Shown in pieces: positions 43,330-53,045 of a stretch of DNA of 64,000 bases. The stretch is from Aquimarina amphilecti. GTDB taxonomy: Bacteria > Bacteroidota > Bacteroidia > Flavobacteriales > Flavobacteriaceae. Positions within the stretch are counted from its first letter, which is position 1. Each line of letters starts with the position of its first letter. The stretch spans positions 558,001 through 622,000 of the forward strand of contig NZ_FOAB01000002.1 of the NCBI RefSeq assembly GCF_900109375.1, written 5' to 3'. A program made the translations under genes and the position numbers. Under the pieces are notes generated by a model, which worked only from the letters and a program-made list of their open reading frames with translations, ran no database searches and was not told the DNA's origin.

Positions 43330-44382
43330 ATGATTTTCCATAAAAAACTCATTACGTGGTACTTACAAAACAAAAGATCGATGCCATGGCGAGAAACAAC
43401 AGACCCATATCACATTTGGTTAAGCGAAATCATACTTCAGCAGACTCGAGTTGCTCAAGGATTACCATATTATTTATCATTTACGGATCAATATCCCACT
43501 GTTTTTGACTTAGCAAATGCAGAAGAAGAACAGGTGCTTAAACTATGGCAAGGATTAGGTTATTATTCTAGAGCTAGAAATTTGCATACTACGGCAAAAT
43601 ATATAGCAAATGAGCTTCGTGGTGTTTTTCCTTCTACCTATAATGATTTATTGAAACTAAAAGGGGTAGGTGATTATACCGCTAGTGCTATAGCTTCTAT
43701 ATGTTATAATGAAGTGGTCCCTGTGGTAGATGGTAATGTATATAGAGTTTTGTCCAGATATTTTAATATTGATACTCCTATTAATAGTACCCAAGGAATT
43801 AAGGAGTTTAAAAAAATCGCTTTTACGTTGATTGACCCAGAACAACCTGCGACCTATAATCAGGCAATTATGGAATTTGGAGCTTTACAATGTAAGCCCC
43901 AAAGTCCATATTGTATTGTTTGTCCATTAAATGATAGTTGTGAGTCTTTAAAAAATGGAACTGTTACTTCGTTACCTGTTAAATTAAAAAAGACAAAAAT
44001 CAAGAAAAGATATTTTAATTATTTAATATTTTCTGTGAATGATCAGCAAACTGTTATTAAACAACGAACAGGTAAAGGTATTTGGCAGAATTTATATGAG
44101 TTTCCACTTATAGAAAGCGACAAGGACGTAAACCTTTCATATATAAAGGAGCATACTATTCTTAAAAACTTGGTTGGAAATATGTCTTATGATATTACTT
44201 GTTATGAAGAAGCTTTTAAAATACATAAACTTTCACATCAACATTTATATACTCGATTTTATGTTGTGAAAATAAATACAAAACCGGAAGTAGACGAAGA
44301 ACTGGAGTTAGTGGAAATAGATAATATTCGTGAATATCCTGTTCCTATATTGTTAGGTAATTTTATAGATAGCTTTTTTTAG
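43330..44382 (+). CDS. mutY: A/G-specific adenine DNA glycosylase
   Basis: Removes adenine mispaired with 8-oxoguanine. 350 residues with the HhH-GPD motif (LKGVGDYTASAIAS...VVDGNVYRVLSR, catalytic Asp in VVDG). The [4Fe-4S] loop is C-x6-C-x2-C-x5-C (CKPQSPYCIVCPLNDSC). The C-terminal NUDIX-like 8-oxoG recognition domain is present (~230-350). First gene of the mutY-ssb-gldE-gldD order known from Flavobacteria. Confidence 0.95.
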   Translation: MIFHKKLITWYLQNKRSMPWRETTDPYHIWLSEIILQQTRVAQGLPYYLSFTDQYPTVFDLANAEEEQVLKLWQGLGYYSRARNLHTTAKYIANELRGVFPSTYNDLLKLKGVGDYTASAIASICYNEVVPVVDGNVYRVLSRYFNIDTPINSTQGIKEFKKIAFTLIDPEQPATYNQAIMEFGALQCKPQSPYCIVCPLNDSCESLKNGTVTSLPVKLKKTKIKKRYFNYLIFSVNDQQTVIKQRTGKGIWQNLYEFPLIESDKDVNLSYIKEHTILKNLVGNMSYDITCYEEAFKIHKLSHQHLYTRFYVVKINTKPEVDEELELVEIDNIREYPVPILLGNFIDSFF

Positions 44383-44424
44383 GTATGGTGCTTTTTTATT
44401 ACATTTACTATAAATATAAAGGAT

Positions 44425-44889
44425 ATGTCTGGAACGTTGAATAAGGTAATGCTTATTGGTCACACAGGAGATGAAGTAAAGATGCATTATTTTGAAGGCG
44501 GTAATTGTATTGGTAGGTTTCCGCTGGCAACTAATGATTCTTATGTAAACAAAACTACAGGAGAAAGAGTTACTTCTACAGAATGGCACAATATTGTTGT
44601 CCGTAATAAAGCAGCAGAAATTTGCGAAAAATATTTAAAAAAAGGGGATAAGGTATATATCGAAGGTCGTCTTAAAACTAGAAAGTGGCAAGATGAACAA
44701 GGAAAAGATAGGTATAGTACTGAAATTCAGTGTACTGACTTTACATTTTTAACTCCAAAAACTGAGGGTCAGCAACCTGAAACAACTGCGAGTACGCAAC
44801 CAGCAAGTACTAATAATCCTTCGGTCGGTACAGCACAGTCAGTATCACCCCAATCTACAGAAACGGAAGAAGATGATCTTCCGTTTTAA
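44425..44889 (+). CDS. ssb: Single-stranded DNA-binding protein
   Basis: 154 residues. OB-fold at ~1-110 (SGTLNKVMLIGHTG start, EWHNIVV, KKGDKVYIEGRLKTRKW), a Gln/Thr/Ser-rich linker and the acidic tip EEDDLPF that binds partner proteins. It lies between mutY and gldE, the usual setting in Flavobacteria. Confidence 0.95.
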   Translation: MSGTLNKVMLIGHTGDEVKMHYFEGGNCIGRFPLATNDSYVNKTTGERVTSTEWHNIVVRNKAAEICEKYLKKGDKVYIEGRLKTRKWQDEQGKDRYSTEIQCTDFTFLTPKTEGQQPETTASTQPASTNNPSVGTAQSVSPQSTETEEDDLPF

Positions 44890-44913
44890 TATGTTTAATT
44901 AAACAGCTATAAT

Positions 44914-46239
44914 TTGGACCCTGATCCCGAACCGTTATTTATTTTATTTGTTGCTTTTGATTCTATGCAAGCAATTAATTTGCTTGCTCTAATATTACTA
45001 TTGATTTGTTCTGCTTTAATTTCGGGTAGCGAGGTATCTCTATTTTCGTTGGCTCCTTCGGATCTTAAAATAGAAGGAGAAGAAGAAACTGCAAATCAAA
45101 AGATAATTTCAAAATTATTAAGTAAGCCAAAGAAACTGTTGGCTACTATATTGGTAGCTAATAACTTTATTAATATTGCAATTGTTTTACTTTTTGATGC
45201 TTTAGGAGAGATTTACTTTCATGACCTTAATATCGTTTGGTGGGGTTGGGTAGACGTAAGGTTTGTTGTAGAAGTTGTTGTTGTTGCATTCCTTATTCTA
45301 TTATTTGGAGAAATATTACCAAAAATATATGCTAGTAGGAATAAGGTGAAATTTGCCAGTTTTATGGCAAGACCGTTAAGAGTTTTGGATTGGATTATTA
45401 CTCCAATTAGTTTGCCTATGCGAAGTGTTACAATAAGTATCCATAATAGATTAGGAAAACAAAAATCAAATATTAGCGTTGATCAGTTATCACAAGCATT
45501 AGAGTTAACTTCGGATACTGATACTACTTCTGAAGAGAAAAAGATTTTAGAAGGTATTGTTTCGTTTGGTAATACGGATACTAAACAGGTAATGAAGCCT
45601 AGGATAGATATTTTTGCTTTAAATCGAGATATGGGATATGCTGAGGTTATTCCTGCAATTATTAAACAGGGATATTCTCGTATACCAGTATTTGAAGATA
45701 GTATTGATAAAGTTATTGGAATTCTTTATGTCAAAGATTTGTTACCTTATATTAATCATAAAGATTATAGTTGGGTGGATCTGGTGAGAGAGCCTTATTT
45801 TGTTCCGGAAAACAAGAAGTTAGATGACCTTCTTAATGATTTTAAGGATAAAAAGAATCATTTGGCAATTGTAGTCGATGAATATGGGGGAACAAGCGGT
45901 TTAATCTCTTTAGAAGATATTATTGAAGAAATTGTTGGTGATATTAGTGATGAGTTTGATGATGAAGATTTAGTATTTTCTAAGTTAGATGACCTTAACT
46001 ATGTATTCGAAGGAAGAACTTCTTTAAAGGATTTTTATAAGGTGTTAAAGTTAGAAGATCAAGCAGTTTTTGAAAATAAAAAAGGAGACGCTGAAACGAT
46101 TGCAGGATTGCTTTTAGAAATATCTGGAAGTTTCCCGAAAAGAGGAGATGTAATTGTATTGGAAAAGTATGTTTTCAAAATAGAATCTTTAGATAATAGA
46201 CGTATCAAAAGAATTAAATTGACGATTGATGAAGAGTAA
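44914..46239 (+). CDS. gldE: Gliding motility-associated protein GldE
   Basis: 441 residues, HlyC/CorC family. Three to four transmembrane helices of the CNNM/DUF21 domain fill ~20-190. Two CBS domains follow (~220-340), then a CorC_HlyC domain at the C-terminus. Start is taken as TTG 44914 because MDPDPEP matches the usual GldE N-terminus; ATG 44965 would remove it. Together with GldD it is tied to gliding and type IX secretion. It overlaps gldD by 11 nt. Confidence 0.9.
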   Translation: MDPDPEPLFILFVAFDSMQAINLLALILLLICSALISGSEVSLFSLAPSDLKIEGEEETANQKIISKLLSKPKKLLATILVANNFINIAIVLLFDALGEIYFHDLNIVWWGWVDVRFVVEVVVVAFLILLFGEILPKIYASRNKVKFASFMARPLRVLDWIITPISLPMRSVTISIHNRLGKQKSNISVDQLSQALELTSDTDTTSEEKKILEGIVSFGNTDTKQVMKPRIDIFALNRDMGYAEVIPAIIKQGYSRIPVFEDSIDKVIGILYVKDLLPYINHKDYSWVDLVREPYFVPENKKLDDLLNDFKDKKNHLAIVVDEYGGTSGLISLEDIIEEIVGDISDEFDDEDLVFSKLDDLNYVFEGRTSLKDFYKVLKLEDQAVFENKKGDAETIAGLLLEISGSFPKRGDVIVLEKYVFKIESLDNRRIKRIKLTIDEE

Positions 46240-46801
46240 ATTCTATATTTTTTTTGTGATAGTAGTTACAAGTGTTTTCTGTTCTTGTGGTGGAGATATT
46301 TTGCCAAAACCTAAAGGAATGTTGCGATTGGCCTACCCAGCTCCAAAATATGAAAAGGCTACACTAGATTGTTCATATACTTTTGAAAAAAATGATATTG
46401 CCACTTTCGAAAAGGCGAAAAATAATAAGCAATGTTGGTATAATATAGACTATCCAAAGTTGAATGCGACTATATATGTCTCCTATTACAATGTCGATAA
46501 AAATTTAGATTCTTTGTTGCGAGACGCGCAAAACCTAACGCAAGAACACCATATTAAAGCTGATGGAATAGATCAGAAAGATTTTGTCTTGCCAGAAAAG
46601 AATGTATATGGAAGTATTTTTGAGGTTACTGGAAATGCTGCTTCTTCTTGCCAGTTTTATGTAACAGATAGTCTCAATCATTTTGTGTCTGGCTCTGTGT
46701 ATTTTAAGGTGAAACCAAACTATGATTCTATCCTGCCTGCGGCAAAATACCTGAGAAATGATGTCATTCATTTTATGGAAACTGTTCAATGGATAGAATA
46801 A
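46229..46801 (+). CDS. gldD: Gliding motility lipoprotein GldD
   Basis: 190 residues from ATG 46229 (a TTG at 46226 is also in frame). Lipobox FCSCGGD puts Cys at ~19. The mature N-terminus PKPKGMLRLAYP is diagnostic of GldD. An essential component for gliding in Flavobacterium johnsoniae. It overlaps the end of gldE, so translation is coupled. Confidence 0.93.
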   Translation: MKSKFYIFFVIVVTSVFCSCGGDILPKPKGMLRLAYPAPKYEKATLDCSYTFEKNDIATFEKAKNNKQCWYNIDYPKLNATIYVSYYNVDKNLDSLLRDAQNLTQEHHIKADGIDQKDFVLPEKNVYGSIFEVTGNAASSCQFYVTDSLNHFVSGSVYFKVKPNYDSILPAAKYLRNDVIHFMETVQWIE

Positions 46802-46883
46802 CGCTAAACGTTCGTTAATTTTTTTACATAAAAGATCATCACTTATTTAATTTTATTGATTTTTGCAGCTTATTAAATTATCG

Positions 46884-47774
46884 ATGCAAAATTCAAAACT
46901 AAAATGGATATATCTTGCGATATTATCTTTAGTGTGGGGTAGTTCTTTTATATTAATTAAGAAATCGTTGATAGGTCTCACTCCAATGCAATTGGGTGCC
47001 TTGAGAACTTTGTTTGCGGCATTTTTTTTGTTTCTGATAGGCTTTAGGAGCATGAGAACTATCAAAAGGAATGAATGGAAGTGGATTGTGATTTCTGGTT
47101 TTTTAGGAACATTTATTCCTGCATTTTTATTTGCCTTTGCAGAAACTGAAATTGATAGTGGTATTGCTTCTGTTCTGAATTCTACAACTCCACTTGTTAC
47201 CTTAATACTGGGTGTATTGTTATTCTCTATCCGTTTTAATAGAAATCAATTAATAGGAGTTATTGTTGGGTTAATCGGGTGTTTGGCTCTTATATGGGAA
47301 GGAGCTTCTGTGAATCCCAACCAAAACTATTGGTATGCTGTTTTAGTGCTTTGCGCTTCTGTTTGCTATGCGATGAATGTAAATATTATAAAACGATATA
47401 TGCAGAAAATATCTCCAATGGCAATTGCTAACGGTAATTTTATTGTATTGGTAATTCCTTCAATTGTTGTATTGTATTATTCTGAATTTTTTGATAATAA
47501 GGTGATAAATAATCCCGAAGTGCATACAAGTTTAATGTATATTTCTATTCTTGCAGTGGTGGGAACTGGAATTGCTAAGGTGTTGTTTAATAAATTAGTT
47601 CAGATGAGCAGTCCTGTTTTTGCTACTTCTGTTACTTACACAATTCCTATTGTAGCTTTAATGTGGGGTTTGCTTGATGGCGAAGAGTTTTCTTTTTATC
47701 AGGTAATTGCTACTGGTATTATAATCTTAGGAGTATATATCGCTAATCGAAAAAAAGAAAGGCCCATTCATTAG
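46884..47774 (+). CDS. EamA-family (DMT) transporter
   Basis: 296 residues from ATG 46884 (a TTG at 46863 adds seven residues). Ten transmembrane helices are arranged as two EamA repeats; the first begins LAILSLVWGSSFILIKKSL, typical of the family. It exports or imports small metabolites across the inner membrane. Substrate unknown. It stands alone between gldD and the convergent M16 gene. Confidence 0.9.
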   Translation: MQNSKLKWIYLAILSLVWGSSFILIKKSLIGLTPMQLGALRTLFAAFFLFLIGFRSMRTIKRNEWKWIVISGFLGTFIPAFLFAFAETEIDSGIASVLNSTTPLVTLILGVLLFSIRFNRNQLIGVIVGLIGCLALIWEGASVNPNQNYWYAVLVLCASVCYAMNVNIIKRYMQKISPMAIANGNFIVLVIPSIVVLYYSEFFDNKVINNPEVHTSLMYISILAVVGTGIAKVLFNKLVQMSSPVFATSVTYTIPIVALMWGLLDGEEFSFYQVIATGIIILGVYIANRKKERPIH

Positions 47775-47811
47775 AACGGACCTTTGTAATTATGTGAGTT
47801 GTATATAGATT

Positions 47812-49890
47812 TTATTTAAAATCTTCTTCTGTAACTCCTTCATTAATTTTAATTTCAGAAACATTAAAATCAAACTTCTGAGGACCTGCAGATATTGATA
47901 TTGTGTGGGGGAATTTGATTCCATTCACTTCTTTATAGTTGCTATATCCAATAGTAGAAGGTATTTTTTGACCTCCTTGTTCTTGAATTACAATATCCTT
48001 TATTTTTAATCCCGTTTCTGTATCATAAAAAGAAGTTCTTTTATCACTCATTTTAATTTTATAAGCTTTGCCATTTTCGTATGGTTCCAAACCTTCTAAC
48101 TTCGCTTCAGTATTTTTAAGTTCTGGGAACGGATATGTTTCCTTTTTTGCATCAGCAATTTGAGCTTCTGTATAGTCAATTTTTTGACCTTGAGCCATTG
48201 CATATCCTTTAGCGCCGTCAAACACATTTTTGTTTACAGAATTACCTCCAAATAATATATTGGTAAGTGTCTGATTTTTTGAAGTTACTTTAGATATCAT
48301 CTGTAGAGTTGCTCCTCCCATAGATGCTTCAGCTGTAGTGAATGTAGATTGTACTTCTGCTAATTTATCTTTACCACCTATAGCATTAAAATAATTATCT
48401 AAAACCGACTGGGTAGTAACTCCTTCTGGAGTAGCTGCGTTATAATCTGGTTTTTCGGTTTTATTTCCATATTTATCAAAATATAGAACAGGAATTTTCT
48501 TTCCTTCAAAGCTAATTTTTTCTAGGTTTTCTAAAATGTCACTTCCTTTACCAACTAATACGATTCTAGCCTTGTCTAGATTAAAATACTTGTTAGCAAT
48601 TCTTTTGATATCAGCTTTGCTAACCGCATTGATTTTAGCAATAAAAGTTTCGTAAAAATCTTTTGGAAGATTTTGAGTTTTGATATCAATACTTCTTGCT
48701 GCTATTGTTCTGTCATTTTCTGAAGCTAGAATAAAGTTTCCTAAGAATTTTGCTTTTGCATTTTTTAGTACTTCGTCGTCTACATCTTCGGTTCTAATTC
48801 TTTTAATTTCTTTTAGAGTTTCTACTACGGCACTGTCTGTAACCATATTTCTCACTTTTGCTGTAGCTCTGAATAAGGTTTTGTAGTTTTTATTTCTTGG
48901 TAGTGTAGATCGTCCTCCGTAAGTGTATCCGTGCTCTTCTCTTAGGTTCATGTTTATGTAACTACCAAAAGACCCTCCTAGAACATAGTTAGCAACCAAT
49001 GCAGCATGATGGTCTTCATCGGCCATCTTTAAGTTAGAAACGTTCATTACAGCCATTTCTGTTTGTACAGCATTAGGCATGTCGATAAAATTGATCTGTC
49101 TGTATTGCGCATCTTTTACTTCTGGCATTCCAAAAGAAGGAGCTTTTCCAGCTTTCCAAGAAGTGAAATTCTTCTCTATTAATTCTTTTGCTTTGTCATT
49201 ATTGATATCACCACTGATTACCATATAGGCATTTGCGGGAACAAAGTTGTTTCTGTAGTATGTTTCTACATCAGCCAAAGTGATATTATTAATCGTTTTT
49301 TCTGTAATATATTCTCCAGCAGGGTGATTTTTTCCGTAACCAAGTACACTTCTTACTCGATCAGCAACTGCCTCTGCACTGTTTTCTCCGGACTTGATAC
49401 CTTCGATAAGTTTTTTCTTTTCAAGATCTAATTCTTCTTGTGTAAAGTTTGGATTTAACGAAGCTTTTGCAAAAAGCTCGATGATACGATCAGAATATTT
49501 AGATAACGACTGTGCAAACCCTCCGGATACTCCTACATTAACAAAAGCTCCGAGAAAATCAACCTCTTCATTAAAAGCATCTTTGCTAATAGTTTTAGTT
49601 CCTTTGCCCATTATTTGGGATACTATTCCTTCAATTCCTGCTTTATCACCTTCTGCATTTGGTGGATTGTCTAATGATAAGCTTACTGTGATTCTTGGTA
49701 ATTTCTTGTTTTCTACTACAAGAACCGTAAGCCCGTTACCCATTTTAAATGTATACGGCTCTCCAAGATTTATAACAGGAGTAGGTCCTGATTTTGGCAT
49801 TTTTGATCGATCTATTTGTGCTTGAGCACTTATTGCGACCAATAAAAATGCTATTATAAAGATTATATTTTTTTTCATTTCTGTATTCAT
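47812..49890 (-). CDS. Non-catalytic M16-type peptidase subunit with C-terminal extra domain
   Basis: 692 residues with a signal peptide (real start perhaps ATG 49878). Two M16 beta-alpha domains occupy ~45-480, but the HxxEH zinc motif is absent from the expected position. An R/Y-type site (LREEHGYTYGGRST) as found in M16 partner subunits is present. The last ~190 residues form a LolA/lipoprotein-like beta domain. It probably pairs with the catalytic subunit encoded 5 nt upstream, in the periplasm. Confidence 0.88.
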   Translation of the reverse strand: MNTEMKKNIIFIIAFLLVAISAQAQIDRSKMPKSGPTPVINLGEPYTFKMGNGLTVLVVENKKLPRITVSLSLDNPPNAEGDKAGIEGIVSQIMGKGTKTISKDAFNEEVDFLGAFVNVGVSGGFAQSLSKYSDRIIELFAKASLNPNFTQEELDLEKKKLIEGIKSGENSAEAVADRVRSVLGYGKNHPAGEYITEKTINNITLADVETYYRNNFVPANAYMVISGDINNDKAKELIEKNFTSWKAGKAPSFGMPEVKDAQYRQINFIDMPNAVQTEMAVMNVSNLKMADEDHHAALVANYVLGGSFGSYINMNLREEHGYTYGGRSTLPRNKNYKTLFRATAKVRNMVTDSAVVETLKEIKRIRTEDVDDEVLKNAKAKFLGNFILASENDRTIAARSIDIKTQNLPKDFYETFIAKINAVSKADIKRIANKYFNLDKARIVLVGKGSDILENLEKISFEGKKIPVLYFDKYGNKTEKPDYNAATPEGVTTQSVLDNYFNAIGGKDKLAEVQSTFTTAEASMGGATLQMISKVTSKNQTLTNILFGGNSVNKNVFDGAKGYAMAQGQKIDYTEAQIADAKKETYPFPELKNTEAKLEGLEPYENGKAYKIKMSDKRTSFYDTETGLKIKDIVIQEQGGQKIPSTIGYSNYKEVNGIKFPHTISISAGPQKFDFNVSEIKINEGVTEEDFK

Positions 49891-49895
49891 TTATA

Positions 49896-51221
49896 TTATT
49901 TGCTTGACTCTGGTAAGTAGTCAAGATTAAGACGTTGGTTTTTATTCAGATATTTCTTAGCAACATTTTGAATGTCTTCTCGCGTAATTGATCTGTAGAT
50001 TTCAATTTCTTTATTGATAAGACTAGTATCGTCATAAAGCATGTTGTAACGAGCTAATGAATTTGCAATTCCTTCAATACTGGAATTGGAATTCACAAAG
50101 TTGTTTTCGAATTGATTCTGAAGTTTTTTAAATTCTCTTTCAGAAATTAGTTCGTTTTGTAACTTTTCGATTTCACTATCCATTTCTGCCAAAAGTTTGT
50201 CTAAACTTACATCACCAAGAGGTAGTGCTCCCATTAAGTAGGTTCCATAATCTTCTTGTGCATCAGTAAAGGCAATTACTTGTAATGCCATTTTTTTGTC
50301 TTCTACCATATTCTTCTGCATTCTAGAGCTATTTCCTCCTGTCAATATTGTAGAAATGTAGTCTAGTACATATGCGTCTTTCTCAGTCTGCTTAGGTGTT
50401 CTGTAAACCAAAACTTTTGCAGGAATTTGAATGTTCGCGTCTTTTTCTACGGCCGTAATTTCTGATGTAATTGGTTCTTCTTCTATGTTGGTTCTTGTTA
50501 TTTTTTCTCCATTGTTTTTGATGGAGCCAAAATAATCTGAAATCATTTTCTTAGTGTCTTCGATCTGGATATCTCCAGCTACTACTAGTGTTGCGTTATT
50601 TGGATTATAGAATTTTTTATTAAAAGCTATAAACTCATCAAGTTTGGCAGCATCAAGATCAGCCATACTACCTATTACAGACTGACCGTAAGGGTGTTTT
50701 TTAAATAAATATTTATTTATCCCAGTTTTGTAAATAATCTTACCATAAGGCGCATTATCTATTCGTTGTCTTTTTTCTTCTTTTACAACTTCGTTTTGAG
50801 TGTCTACTCCTATTTTATTGATAACCGGATGTAGCATACGTTCGGATTCCATCCATAATCCCAATTCTAGATTGTTAGAAGGTAGTGTTTCATAATAGTA
50901 TGTTCTATCTTGAGTAGTGTTAGCGTTGTTTCTCCCGCCATTTGCAGAAACGATATCAAACCATTTTCCTCTTTCTATGTTTTCTGTTCCTTCAAATAAT
51001 AAGTGTTCAAAAAAATGAGCAAAACCAGTTCTTCCTTTTTCTTCATCTTTTGCACCTACATGATACATAACACCTACTGTTACTACAGGTGCTTTATTTT
51101 CTTGATGTAGAATTACGTGCAGACCATTATCTAAGTCATATTCCGTAAATTCTACTTCCTGCGCACTTCCGGAAATTGAAATCAAGAGCCCACAAGCAAT
51201 TGTGTAAAGTTTATTTTTCAT
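49896..51221 (-). CDS. Catalytic M16-family zinc metallopeptidase subunit
   Basis: 441 residues with a signal peptide (cleavage after ~20, GSAQE). HxxEH zinc motif at residues 69-73 (HFFEH), with the distal Glu in the following helix. One M16 catalytic domain plus one inactive domain. It degrades small exported peptides or signal peptides in the periplasm. It lies 5 nt before the second M16 gene; together they form the usual active/inactive pair. Confidence 0.93.
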   Translation of the reverse strand: MKNKLYTIACGLLISISGSAQEVEFTEYDLDNGLHVILHQENKAPVVTVGVMYHVGAKDEEKGRTGFAHFFEHLLFEGTENIERGKWFDIVSANGGRNNANTTQDRTYYYETLPSNNLELGLWMESERMLHPVINKIGVDTQNEVVKEEKRQRIDNAPYGKIIYKTGINKYLFKKHPYGQSVIGSMADLDAAKLDEFIAFNKKFYNPNNATLVVAGDIQIEDTKKMISDYFGSIKNNGEKITRTNIEEEPITSEITAVEKDANIQIPAKVLVYRTPKQTEKDAYVLDYISTILTGGNSSRMQKNMVEDKKMALQVIAFTDAQEDYGTYLMGALPLGDVSLDKLLAEMDSEIEKLQNELISEREFKKLQNQFENNFVNSNSSIEGIANSLARYNMLYDDTSLINKEIEIYRSITREDIQNVAKKYLNKNQRLNLDYLPESSK

Positions 51222-51393
51222 TAGTAATAATTTTGTTTATTGAATTTGTGTGCAAAGATCGCATTTTGTTACGATTTTAACGAAAAAGAATTTTAAGGGT
51301 CTAAAAGCCTTGTTTTTAATAAATTAACAGTTCTTTAGGTTGGAAAATGACGAATTATCCATAAATTTCTGTTAAATCCAAAATAGTAGAATT

Positions 51394-51867
51394 ATGAAAA
51401 AGTCAACAATCCCAGTTAAATATGGTTCTCTAGTAGCAGTAGGACTCATAGCATATTTTTTAATTTTGTCATTATTTGGGGTGCAGACGAACCCAGTTTT
51501 TAGTTTGGGTAATGGAATAATCGTGGCCTTCGGGTTATATAAAGCAATGAAAGACTATAAGCTCGAAAAAGGAAGCGAATTTGAATATCAAAAGGGGTTT
51601 ATGGCTGGATTGTTTACCGGATTTAATGCTACTCTTATATTTACTATTTTCTTTGCAATTTATGTAACTAATATAAATACTAGTTTTCTCCCGGAAATGC
51701 TTGCCAATTGGAGTTCTCACTATCATGTAGGTGTTGGTATAGTAGTGTTTGTTGCAGCTATTATGGGTTTTGCAACTACATTTGTATTAACATTGTCTTT
51801 TATGCAATTATTAAAAGAAAGTTGGAACATCAAAAAAAGACACAACTCTCCTCCTATAAAAGTCTAA
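51394..51867 (+). CDS. DUF4199-family membrane protein
   Basis: 157 residues with four transmembrane segments. Features typical of DUF4199: the KKSTIPVKYG N-terminus, YQKGFMAGLFTGFNATLIF between the second and third helices, and a basic tail. Function unknown; common in Bacteroidota. It lies upstream of rplU, but a strong promoter separates them. Confidence 0.8.
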   Translation: MKKSTIPVKYGSLVAVGLIAYFLILSLFGVQTNPVFSLGNGIIVAFGLYKAMKDYKLEKGSEFEYQKGFMAGLFTGFNATLIFTIFFAIYVTNINTSFLPEMLANWSSHYHVGVGIVVFVAAIMGFATTFVLTLSFMQLLKESWNIKKRHNSPPIKV

Positions 51868-51871
51868 AATA

Positions 51872-51902
51872 TTTGTCAGTTAATTAATTAGGAGTATATT
51901 TG
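51872..51902 (+). promoter_or_regulatory. Consensus promoter of rplU-rpmA (TTTG-N19-TATATTTG)
   Basis: TTTG at 51872-51875 and TATATTTG at 51895-51902 with the ideal 19-bp spacer: the best Bacteroidota promoter I noticed in the window. Confidence 0.8.
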
Positions 51903-51964
51903 CATCCGCTTATTTTAGATAAGCGATAGTTCTTTATATAAAAAAATTAATTAAACGTTACGCT

Positions 51965-52657
51965 ATGTACGCAATTGTAGAGATAGCAGGGCAGCAATTT
52001 AAAGTTGCAAAAGACCAAAAAGTTTTTGTTCATCGTTTAGCAGGAGAAGAAGGAGATAAAGTTTCTTTTGACAAAGTACTTCTTACTGCAGATGGAGACA
52101 AAGTTACCTTAGGCGCCCCGGCTATAGATGGAGCTCAAGTAGGAGCAAAAATCACAAGACACCTTAGAGGTGATAAAGTTATTGTTTTCAAGAAAAAGAG
52201 ACGTAAAGGATACCGTGTTAAAAATGGTCACCGTCAATCTCTTACCGAAATCGTAATTGAAAGTATAGTAGCTTCTGGAGCTAAGAAAGCAGCTCCTAAA
52301 AAAGAAGCTAAGAAAGCTGCACCAAAAACTGAGAAAAAAGTAGAGGCTAAAGCTGCTGCTCCTAAAAAAGCAGAAGCACCAAAGAAAGCAGCTCCTAAAA
52401 AATCAGCTAAAGCAGACGATCTTAAAAAGATTGAAGGTATTGGACCGAAAATCGCTGAAACTCTGAAAGCTAATGGAATTGTAACTTTTGCTGATCTTGC
52501 AAAAGCTGATTCAAAGAATATTGCTGAGTTTATTAAAGATGTTCGTGGAAACCACGTTCCTGATACTTGGCCAAAGCAAGCTGAAATGGCTGCTGATGGT
52601 AAGTGGGACGAGTTAAAAGAATGGCAAGATAAATTAGACGGCGGGATTGAAAAATAA
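51965..52657 (+). CDS. rplU: 50S ribosomal protein L21 with C-terminal helix-hairpin-helix extension
   Basis: 230 residues. Residues 1-103 are a normal L21 (MYAIVEIAGQQFKV start, KRRKGYRVKNGHRQ near the end). A ~45-residue Ala/Lys/Pro-rich linker follows, then a helix-hairpin-helix domain (LKKIEGIGPKIAETLKANG) to the end. Extended L21 is found across Bacteroidota. The tail could bind rRNA or other nucleic acid; its purpose is not known to me. Cotranscribed with rpmA, 36 nt apart. Confidence 0.95.
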   Translation: MYAIVEIAGQQFKVAKDQKVFVHRLAGEEGDKVSFDKVLLTADGDKVTLGAPAIDGAQVGAKITRHLRGDKVIVFKKKRRKGYRVKNGHRQSLTEIVIESIVASGAKKAAPKKEAKKAAPKTEKKVEAKAAAPKKAEAPKKAAPKKSAKADDLKKIEGIGPKIAETLKANGIVTFADLAKADSKNIAEFIKDVRGNHVPDTWPKQAEMAADGKWDELKEWQDKLDGGIEK

Positions 52658-52693
52658 TCACCGTTATTATTAACGATATAAAACCTTAAGAAA

Positions 52694-52954
52694 ATGGCTC
52701 ATAAAAAAGGAGTTGGTAGTTCTAAGAATGGTAGAGAATCAGAATCGAAACGTTTAGGTGTTAAGATTTATGGAGGACAAGCTGCCATTGCTGGTAACAT
52801 CATTGTAAGACAAAGAGGTACAGCGCACAAACCAGGTGAGAATGTTTATGCTGGTAAAGACCATACACTACACGCAAGAGTGGACGGTGTGGTAAAATTC
52901 ACCAAGAAAAAAGATAATAAATCTTATGTTTCTATAGTTCCTTTTGAAGCATAA
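52694..52954 (+). CDS. rpmA: 50S ribosomal protein L27
   Basis: 86 residues, [20 protein letters not shown] start, followed by the conserved [10 protein letters not shown]. The N-terminus reaches the peptidyl transferase centre; there is no leader for prior cleavage. Follows rplU as usual. Confidence 0.97.
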   Translation: MAHKKGVGSSKNGRESESKRLGVKIYGGQAAIAGNIIVRQRGTAHKPGENVYAGKDHTLHARVDGVVKFTKKKDNKSYVSIVPFEA

Positions 52955-52980
52955 GAATATTTTCCTTTGTAATAAAGATG

Positions 52981-53016
52981 AAGCCCTTTTCAAGTTGATT
53001 TGAAAAGGGCTTTTTA
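52981..53016 (+). terminator. Terminator of rplU-rpmA
   Basis: AAGCCCTTTTCAA pairs with TTGAAAAGGGCTT, followed by a T run. Confidence 0.85.
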
Positions 53017-53045
53017 TTTAAATTGTAATTCTTAAATATAAGTTT

